DNA of 64,000 nucleotides from Celoporthe dispersa (taxonomy: Eukaryota; Ascomycota; Sordariomycetes; Diaporthales; Cryphonectriaceae): NCBI GenBank assembly GCA_016584495.1, contig WAID01000006.1, positions 2,666,001-2,730,000 of the forward strand. The letters are read 5' to 3'. The notes under the pieces were generated by a model. The model ran no database searches. It was not told where the DNA came from and saw only the letters and a program-made list of their open reading frames with translations. This document shows, piece after piece, positions 56,498-64,000 of this stretch. Both the position numbers and the translations under genes were made by a program. Every line of letters starts with the position of its first letter. The stretch's first letter is position 1.

Positions 56498-57886
56498 CTA
56501 TCCCCCCCACCGCCTGTCAAGAGCACGCCCGGCCCCATACGCATACCAAGTCACCATGCCCGCCAGAAACCCAACCGCATCATTTTTAAACGCCAAGATC
56601 CCCGCCGCTGTCATCAGCATGACAGTCCACCGCTCCATCCTCTCCTCGTCGGACAGCTCCCGCGGCCTCTTGACAGCCACCGCCTCCTCCTCCTCCTCCG
56701 CCGCCACACCACCCCCGCCGCTGTCGTCACCGTCACGGCCGCCCCCGGAAGACGTCGAGGCGGAGACACTGTCCCCCAGAGGTCCGAGGCCCCGTGGTTC
56801 AGCCCCTGCCCGACCTTGGCCAGCTCCAGCCCCGCGGCAATCACCATCACCCCCAGCACGGCCCTCGGGAACGATGCCAGCAGGTCCAGCAGCGTAGTAC
56901 CCAGCAGCAGGCCCAGCAGCAGCTTGGCGAGCCCCAGCAGCACGATGCTCGCCCCGCTGCGGGCCCCGAAGCGGTATTGCGCCGCCAGCCCGCCCGCGCC
57001 GTGGCACACCGGCATGGCGCCGAACCAGCAGCCCAGCAGGTTCATCAGGGCCACGCTGATGCCCAGCTCGGTGACGGTGGGGGTGTGGCACCCGGCCGGG
57101 AAGGGCGGGGCGCGCATCAGCTCGCTGGCCAGGGCGGCGGCGGCTATGACGGAGTTGAGGGTCGTGAGGGGGAGCTGGGCGACGGCCATGGACCAGGCCT
57201 GGCCCTCGCCAAAGGCCGGGATGGACACGGACGGGTGCCAGATGCGGAAGGCCGGGAGGCGGTGGCGGTGTTCTCCTCCTGCGGTGGTGGTGGTGATGGC
57301 GATAATGGCGAGGAGCAGGCCCACCACAAAAGACGACGAGGGCATAGGGGAACCGGCGGGGCACGCGAGCGGTGAAGAGGAGCAGGAGAAAGGCGGCCAG
57401 GGCCCAGAGGCGGTTGTCGAGCGGGTCATCAGCCCAGCCCAGGCGCAGGAGCATGGCGCCGCCGCCCGAGATGACGAGCTGCAGGCCCGCGCCGAGCTGG
57501 ATGCCCTTGACGACGGGGACGGGTATGTGGCGTGTCAGCCAGCGCAGCAGGCCCGTGACGCTGAGCAGGCCCACGGCGGCGGCGACCAGGGCGCCCGCGG
57601 CGAGGACGTAGGGCTGCGGGGCGTGCGAGGCGATGGCGGCGGCGGCGATGGCCTTCATGGGCTGGACGGGCAGGGGGATGCCGAAGACGAGGCCGGTGAG
57701 GATGTTGAAGAGGCCTGAGAAGACGAGGGTGCTGGGGAGGGAGATGGACGACTGGAGCGCCAGCGCGATCATGAGCGGGAGGAGGGTGCCCAGGTCGCCG
57801 AGGGCTCCTGCGATCTCCGAGGCGGGCGAGGTGCGGAGGACCGCGAGGTTGTACCTGTTCAGACGGGAGATGTCGGTGAGGCCCAT
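56498..57886 (-). CDS. MOT1-family molybdate transporter, two frameshifts
   Basis: Polytopic membrane protein of the sulfate-transporter-like molybdate family; it would supply molybdate for molybdenum-cofactor enzymes such as nitrate reductase. ATG at 57886 (MGLTDISRLNRYNL), 462 residues after correction, no intron. The family signature EIAGALGDLGTLLPLMIAL lies near residue 25, with PVQPMKAIAAAAIA and a second copy-like block (FGAMPVCHGAGGLAAQYRFGARSG) in the second half. Frame breaks: the AAAA run 57328-57331 (three expected, joining VVF to VVGLLLAII) and the CCCCC run 56773-56777 (six expected, joining DLWG to DSVSAST). A charged loop rich in Glu and Gly precedes the last helix. An in-frame extension upstream has no ATG. 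Confidence 0.92.
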   Translation of the reverse strand: MGLTDISRLNRYNLAVLRTSPASEIAGALGDLGTLLPLMIALALQSSISLPSTLVFSGLFNILTGLVFGIPLPVQPMKAIAAAAIASHAPQPYVLAAGALVAAAVGLLSVTGLLRWLTRHIPVPVVKGIQLGAGLQLVISGGGAMLLRLGWADDPLDNRLWALAAFLLLLFTARVPRRFPYALVVFCGGPAPRHYRHHHHHRRRRTPPPPPGLPHLAPVRVHPGLWRGPGLVHGRRPAPPHDPQLRHSRRRPGQRADARPALPGRVPHPHRHRAGHQRGPDEPAGLLVRRHAGVPRRGRAGGAIPLRGPQRGEHRAAGARQAAAGPAAGYYAAGPAGIVPEGRAGGDGDCRGAGAGQGRAGAEPRGLGPLGDSVSASTSSGGGRDGDDSGGGGVAAEEEEEAVAVKRPRELSDEERMERWTVMLMTAAGILAFKNDAVGFLAGMVTWYAYGAGRALDRRWGG

Positions 57887-58821
57887 CTTGAAGGAGTGTA
57901 GAATGTTGTTGTTGTTGGTGGTGGTGGCGGTGGTGGTGGTGACGGACGAGGTGGACGAGGCGGACGAGGTGGGAGGACGAGGATGCCGGTCAAATGATGC
58001 TGAGCGTATGCTGAAGGACAAAATGATCTAGGCCTATGCAGTCGCCAGAAATGAAGAGAGAAAAAAGAGAAAGAAAAAAAAAAAAAGAAGCCCAATAAAG
58101 AGAATTGAGATGTGAGGTGTAAAGTGTAAGAGCAAATCGTTGCTGGGTTGAGACTAACAGAAAGTACGTCTTCTGACGTGCAGTGGATGCCGCGATGCCG
58201 GCGCCCTGTCTTGTGATCACACCCCTGACGAAGCCCGCCCCTCCCCCACCACCCTACCTTTTTCTAGACAGCCCAGGTACATGAATGGATGAGGAATCTG
58301 CTAATTACTCAACTCCCATCTTCTACCGCATCTGGAAACAAGAGAGACGAGTTTGTGTCTTGCATTGGTAGAAATTCATCCCGGCTCCTACAAGGTCTTA
58401 TGTGGACACCACCAGTATTTCACATCGTCCTCGTCAGCAGAGGGGTAATGAATAGTTGGTGTGGGAACGTGTGGCTGACTATGCCAGACACCAAATCATG
58501 CTTCGAATAGTAGTTAAGAAATCAAAAAGACATAGAGAGAGAGGCATATCAAGTGTTCATGGCATTCGTTTTATATAAGCACTGACATGCTGAGGTATCA
58601 TCATAATAATAAAAAAAATAGAAAAATGTGCAGCAGTTCACAGATGATCATCGTCCAGCGGCACCACAATATAACGCCACACTGAACATCCCACCCCGTT
58701 CGTCCCATTATCGCATCTACCCGACGACGGGAAATTCACCACCGTCGAGCAGTCCATGCCCATCCAGCTCATGCGCCAGTACAACAATCGGCAAAACAGG
58801 TTACCCATCCGACAGCGCTGC
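57887..58821. other. Intergenic region
   Basis: Promoter of the MOT1-like gene and 3' side of the next minus-strand gene. A-rich run near 58061-58087. No gene seen. Confidence 0.5.
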
Positions 58822-59607
58822 TTAGAACCAGCGGCGGCGGCGGGAGGTGGTGGCGGCGCCGTAGTCGTTTTTGGCCGCGACGCTGCTCCTGTTCGCCCTC
58901 CTCTTGTGCAGGCGCGCAGAGCAGCACGTGAAGAAGACGATGACGGCACCGATCAGCAGGCAGATGGCGCCTGCGAGGATGGTCCACATGGCGACGCTGA
59001 ACTTGGCGTGCGAGCCCGAGGTGTCGTCGCTGCTGCTGTTGACGTGGTCCTTGATGACGCCGAACAGGACAAAGTCGATGACCATGGCCACGACGGTCAC
59101 GATGAAGGCCAGCACGGCCACGACCGACGCCAGGAACGAGCCGAAGAAGCCCGCGCCGAGGGCGAGGAGGAAGGCGATGAAGGAGATGCCCGTCGCGATC
59201 GGGTGCAGGATCATCACGTGCGTCAGGCCGTTGGTGGTGTCGCGCGTGGCGTCGGAGAAGGAGGTGTCCTCGATGTTGGTCATGACGTCGGCTGCGTCGT
59301 AGCCTACGTGGTGCTTGGTGCAGTAGTCATGGTTGTCATTCCTGCTGGCCTGTTAGAGCAAGCCCGCGTCGCTTCTTCTCCTCTCCCCGGGCAACACAAA
59401 GGGTACGTACGCAGTGTTGAGGACACAGTAACCGAATGTGCCAAAGGACACTTCGGAGTAGTGGTCATTTGTGGCATTGCCGAGGGTGACCTTGAGGAGG
59501 CCGATGTTGTTCACAACCGGTGCTGAGATGGTTGTGATGAGGATCAGTATCGTCGCGGCAAACAGGAAAAAGGTGCCGATGTGGTGCAGGAAGCCCGTGA
59601 CCGCCAT
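58822..59607 (-). CDS. SUR7/PalI-family four-helix membrane protein
   Basis: Integral membrane protein of the SUR7/Rim9 (PalI) family, members of which sit in plasma-membrane eisosome domains or act in ambient-pH sensing. Exons 59607-59411 and 59341-58822 give 238 residues with an exact frame across the 69-nt intron. Helix 1 is near the N-terminus (FFLFAATILILITTI), followed by an extracellular loop with the family GTFGYCVLN and a second Cys (DYCTKHHVGYD). Three more helices follow (ATGISFIAFLLALGAGFFG; VVAVLAFIVTVVAMVIDFVL; WTILAGAICLLIGAVIVFFT). The tail is short and basic (KRRANRSS to SRRRRWF). The exact subfamily cannot be decided here. Confidence 0.87.
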
Positions 59608-60603
59608 GTTGTCTGTCTGTTATCACACGGAGCTGGAGATGTCTGTGGACCTGGAGGGTGGGAGGCAAGGCCTGGGCTCTTTACTCGATTAATTACAAAG
59701 ATTATGGATTGGATACACAGGGGAAGACAGTTCATCCCAAGGCCTGGGGAAGATCCCTCTTGATATATCGGCAGCTCGTCCCACGGAACCAAGGCCGCCA
59801 GGGGTGTCCGTCCCTGAGGTCTCGTCGCAATCATGGTCAGACGTCATAGCCTGTCACGCCCTGCTCCGCCTTCCAAGCGCAGCTCGGCCTGCAAGTCTTG
59901 CCCCAGGTCACACATGCTCGAATTGCGTGGCAGAGGCCTGGGCCGCCGTGACGTTGTATTGCGAGCCCAAATTGGATTGTCTGACAGGCCCTGTTTTGGG
60001 ACCCTTGCAAATGGGCGTTGCGTGGGTGACGTAGTGCCTTGGCATCGGCCTCCAGGCTTTACCTCTGGTTGGCCCCAGCGCGCACCCGAGCGAGCTGCTG
60101 CCCTGTTTTCAGGCCCCTGGAGATGACGGCACAGCGCTGACCATCGGTCTCTTTCAGGCTCAGCTGCTCGGCTGCTTAGCTATCCCTCGGCGAAGATGCG
60201 CGCTTGTGGCAATGTGGGTTCGGGTCAACAGTCATCGACGCGCGCACCTCTCTCGTGGAGGCAGCCACGCAGTGTCGAGGCCATGACTACCCTAGGTACT
60301 GGAACGAACCACTTTGGTGGCATGTGTGCGTGCGTCTGCAAGGAATACATACACGTTTAAGAAGTGGTCTCGGCGTGGTCTGACCTGGGGCAGGGCCAGT
60401 CCCGCTATGCCCCCAGCCCTTGTCGCATTCCCTCGCTGTGTTTGGCTGGTTGAGACCGGTCTGAGACGGCCTTTTACTTTTCGCCTGCATAGGCATCACC
60501 CGATACATCGCCCACTGTAGCGATTTGAGATCATCAGCCGTGGTCGAGGTGCTTGTCTCGATTAGCCTGTGTTGCGATGCGATCTGAGACCTGCAAGCGG
60601 GCC
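59608..60603. other. Intergenic region, 1 kb
   Basis: Promoter of the SUR7/PalI-like gene and 3' side of the next gene. Open frames here have no domain. Confidence 0.5.
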
Positions 60604-62066
60604 TCACCTCCCGCCGTGTGCGGGCGCTGGGTCCGATAACGATAATTCTGGTTCTTCCTGTTGTGGCTTGATCTCGAGGGTCTTCCACGCAAGTGCTGTG
60701 GGCTGGAGTGAGCCGCCGTCTGGCGTTGCCCTCACCGGCTTGAAAGATTCTAGACTGAAAGGTCGATTCTCAACGGCGTCGGGGGTGAGAGGGATACGTT
60801 TCCACCTGACGGGCCCGCCGACGGGGATGCTCTCCCGCGCCCAATAATGCATGCGCAGGGCCGACGCATTTATAGACTTTCGTGTGCGGCGATCCCAGCC
60901 CGAACCTCCCACCGTACTCTGTGTATCTGTAGTGCTTAGGCGAGCAGATCTCGTCTGCTTTCTCTCTCTGTGATTCGCGGTGGCTGCTTTGGCCGTTGAG
61001 CCATGCTGAGTGGAGATATCGGGCGCAGAATCGGGCGCAGCACTGTTGGACAACACACCGGCACGTAGGACCTCAGCCGGCGTGCTGGATGGTGTGGCCT
61101 CTGCGGCGGGCTGCTGAGCACCGGATGTCAATGTCAATTCTGGCGAGGCACCGGTGTCTACAGCAGCAGGACCTGTCTTTGGGCGAGGGCCAGCGCTTTC
61201 CCTCTTGGCCTGGAGAGCTCGGTGCCACTCCTCGTCCCGGCGCATCTTGGCCTCGTCCAGGCTCGTCCAGAGCACAAGCTCGTTCTCGATGTCGCCTTGG
61301 TCCCCGCGGTTCTGCCTCCGCACCCTGCGCTCCATGATGTGCCAGAGCTTCCCGGCCGTCTGCGACATCCTTATGAGCTTTGCGTCTTCCATCAGCTGGC
61401 CCCCCGTCTGCCAGTCGCACAGGCCGTGCTGGGCGACGTTCCTGGGGACGACCTTCTTGAGCGCCGAGTAGACAAAGTCCTGGTCCTCCTCGAGGGTTTT
61501 GGGCCACCGGCCGTGGATCGGGTTCAGCCTTATGGCCGTCCTGTGCTCGTAGTAGCTCTGGCTGGGGTGGATGTACATGGTGAAGTTCCTGATCGGGTCG
61601 GACGGCGTCGGCTCGGGCGAGGTAGGGTCCGCCGCATCGTGATCGTGGCCATGGTTGGACTCGTGGATCTCGATAGGCGCCGCGACATCGACAGGTTCGG
61701 CACCGGGCGCAGACTTGGCGCGAATGGACCGGAGGGGTTCGGAGACGAACCTGAACCTGAGGGGGCTGGCCTTGACGAGCTCGTTGGCCACGTCTGTCTT
61801 GGTGGGTGCGCAGACGAAGGTATTGTGTTCCTGCAGCGCGAGCATATCCCGTCAGCCGGCGCGAGCAAAAGGGATCCCGTGTCGGAAAAGAAAACCTGAA
61901 CACCTACAGTGAGCCTCTTGAAGACCTCGATCTGGCCATGGCGCTGCAGGGCGTGCAGAACGGCTCGACGCTCCGACAGGGTAGCCGGCGTGGGCAGCAC
62001 CTTGACCAGCAGCGACCGCGCCTTGATGAGCTCGATCGATCGGCCGCCGAACCAGCCTGATGCCAT
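60604..62066 (-). CDS. Uncharacterised conserved-looking protein with RRM-like N-terminus
   Basis: Exons 62066-61908 and 61830-60604 give 461 residues in one frame (78-nt intron, GTAGGT donor, CAG acceptor). The first 85 residues fit a beta-alpha-beta-beta-alpha-beta pattern like an RNA-recognition motif: SLLVKVLPTPATLSERRAVL, then IEVFKRL, NTFVCAPT and LRFRF. A central block rich in aromatic and basic residues follows (MYIHPSQSYYEHRTAIRLNP; LCDWQTGGQLMEDAKLIRM; HIMERRVRRQNRGDQGDIEN). The C-terminal half is Ser/Thr/Ala-rich with a conserved-looking patch LRMHYWARESIPVGGPVRWKRIPL. No signal peptide or membrane helix is evident. A mitochondrial or RNA-related role is possible, but I cannot name a family with confidence. 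Confidence 0.75.
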
Positions 62067-64000
62067 CTCGAGCGAGCCGTGGCATGAGACCGAGCAGACC
62101 CAGCGGTAGAGACGGCCGTGCTCGTTGGTGGTCTCGTGTGGCCAGAAGGGCTGGGTGTGGAGTCGGGAAGCTTGTGAAGATCAAAAACAAAAAGAGAGCA
62201 TTACAGCACTGGATAGATCTTCCGTGCGGGGCCGGGTTCGGGGGACCTACGCAAGCGGTACATACACTACCCGAACTTGTGGGACCAACGGCGGGCCGGC
62301 CCTGAAATTACTGCACCGCTTACGCCGCTTCACTTGACCTCCTTCCAACCTCGTGACATCTCTTTGGAAGGCTACTACCGTGTGTATTTCAAACAGAACA
62401 ATCCATTTTTGAGGACGTGAAGCCTGGGATTATGGGACGTTCTCACTCACAGAAAACCACCAGCAATATTTTATCCGTCTACTGGTCATATTATCTCTCT
62501 TTTCTCTTCCTTCTGAAGATGCTGAAGCTCGTGGGAAGTACAAGTCTCAGGACTGTCGTAATGTCCAACCCCCTTCGTCACTAGTATAGGAAAGAAACGC
62601 CATAGTCGCGATGTGTTTCTGAAAATCTGACATCAAATTCTTTGTATGCAAAGTTCTCGGCGACTAAGAAGATCTGAACGTTGGCTGAGCCGGTGAGCAG
62701 CGAAGAGTGAATATGACTTCCCCCAGTGACCTATGAATTCCTGAGAGAATAGGTAGATCTCAAGAACACAAGACTCTCTGCTACATAAATCTTGTGGGTG
62801 CTGAACGGGCTGGTGACATTACGCTATAGTTCTGGACGATGGCATATCTTGTCGTCCAGATCGGTTATAAAAAGAGTTTCTCGTTAGAGAATGCGGAGAA
62901 AAGACCCCCAAATCCAGAATTACTACTTGATAGAGAAATCAATTTAATGTGCAAAAGCAAAAGGTAACAGACCTAATCAAGATGAAGACATCGCGCTCCA
63001 CATGCCTTTGGTGGCTGCCGGTGTGTTGAGCGACATGATTAAGCGAAAACTAACTCACAGTGCCCCCTTCCCGTAGTTCTTGGGTAGGTACATATTTCCT
63101 GGTGATCTAGATCTGTTGAAGCTACTCCTAAATGGCTATTCTATTGACATACTGCCACTCCTGGTATAATTTTCATGTTATTGATATCCATCCAGCAGAT
63201 GTAGCAATGCAAGCTTACTATATCTGATGCCGCCCGCATTCAATTGGTATGTTGCACAAAAGGAAATGGCCATACAAAACTCATAAAATATGGCTTGCTT
63301 TTTGACCTTTTACTTGTTGAAGTAAAGAACATCAGAAGACTAGATGAGTTGCTAGTATCTGAGAAGTGAGGTGGAATGAGATCGTGGGCTGGGAGCCTTG
63401 GGCTCGATTATTCGAGCCGTACCTTGCAAGCAATCCCTTCTCTATTTGTACAACTCTCCTCCCTTTTGTCCTGGAGAGACTACGCACAATTAATCATAAT
63501 CAGTTTGCAGATAACTCAAAATCCAATGGCTCCTTAGAAGGACACAACAAGGCACACAAAGCGAGGACCGGAGACGAACGACATACAGACTCACACCGAG
63601 AACGCCATTGATTCTCTACGGTGTAATTGTACTGATGTTTTGTACCTCTGGAATATTCCAAGACTGCCTCATATGTGAGTGAGGAAGCGGCATGTCGGAT
63701 TTCATGATCGATCAGACAGGCGCGGAAGGGAGAGAAGGCTGAAGATCATAGAAGTTGTTATGGGCCCTAATATTCACTCTAGTCCTTAGAAACTGGTTGA
63801 AATTGAATACTGGGATGAGTAGGGAATCTCGATACACATACACATCTAGAGATATATTCTTCTAAGTACCAGGTGACCCCATGACCCCTCGGAGTTAAAA
63901 TCCAAAGGCATGCTCTTCTTCCTTACACTAGAGCAGTCTTACTTGTCTATAGGGACTGAGCCATAATACAGCACAACTCTTGATCTGCATCAGTGAATAT
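62067..64000. other. Gene-free right end
   Basis: About 1.9 kb upstream of the preceding gene, clearly AT-richer than the gene-dense part. No open frame with a domain, no transposon feature and no RNA gene recognised. Confidence 0.5.

Noticed and set aside
1..64000. tRNA genes, CRISPR arrays and replication origins
   Set aside because: I scanned by eye for tRNA T-arm-like sequences and regular spaced repeats and found nothing convincing; CRISPR is not expected in a fungal nuclear genome.

Overview
The window comes from a filamentous ascomycete (Pezizomycotina, most likely a plant-associated or saprotrophic Sordariomycete-type fungus). The evidence is short spliceosomal introns (about 60-170 nt, GTAAGT-like donors, CAG/TAG/AAG acceptors), GC-rich coding DNA in GC-poorer intergenic DNA, and a gene set of Zn2Cys6 regulators, a GH5 cellulase, GH125 mannosidase, asco-laccase, NEP1-like protein and secreted S53 peptidase. 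I count 21 protein genes. I saw no tRNA, rRNA, CRISPR array or intact transposon.

Region 1 (1-16.7 kb). The 3' part of a secreted GH5 cellulase is followed by genes that look like part of an L-rhamnose (LRA) catabolic cluster: an L-rhamnose-1-dehydrogenase-like SDR (LRA1), an uncharacterised two-intron gene, a Zn2Cys6 regulator, an L-rhamnonate dehydratase of the enolase superfamily (LRA3), a second Zn2Cys6 regulator and an NmrA-like NAD(P)-binding protein. The lactonase (LRA2) and aldolase (LRA4) steps are not in the window.

Region 2 (17-30.4 kb). Secreted GH125 exo-alpha-1,6-mannosidase, NEP1-like protein, six-exon S53 sedolisin, carbonyl-reductase-like SDR, a 99-residue amphipathic membrane protein and a 174-residue membrane protein that begins with a MWA(A/T) repeat. 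A 4.4-kb stretch without a convincing gene follows.

Region 3 (34.8-46 kb). Laccase, two zinc-type alcohol dehydrogenases, a cytochrome P450 and a Y_phosphatase3-type phosphatase. These are mostly redox enzymes, but no polyketide or peptide synthase marks a metabolite cluster.

Region 4 (47.7-62 kb). Core genes: an FHL1-type FHA/forkhead regulator, a four-helix membrane protein, a MOT1-family molybdate transporter, a SUR7/PalI-family membrane protein and an uncharacterised protein with an RRM-like start. The last 1.9 kb is gene-free.

A window-wide oddity is that ten otherwise well-conserved genes are each broken by one or two single-base indels, mostly in homopolymers (16 in total; lengths fit intact frames once each is allowed for). 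FHL1, expected to be under strong selection, is affected too, so I read these mainly as sequence errors rather than decay. They must be resolved before any of these genes is called a pseudogene.
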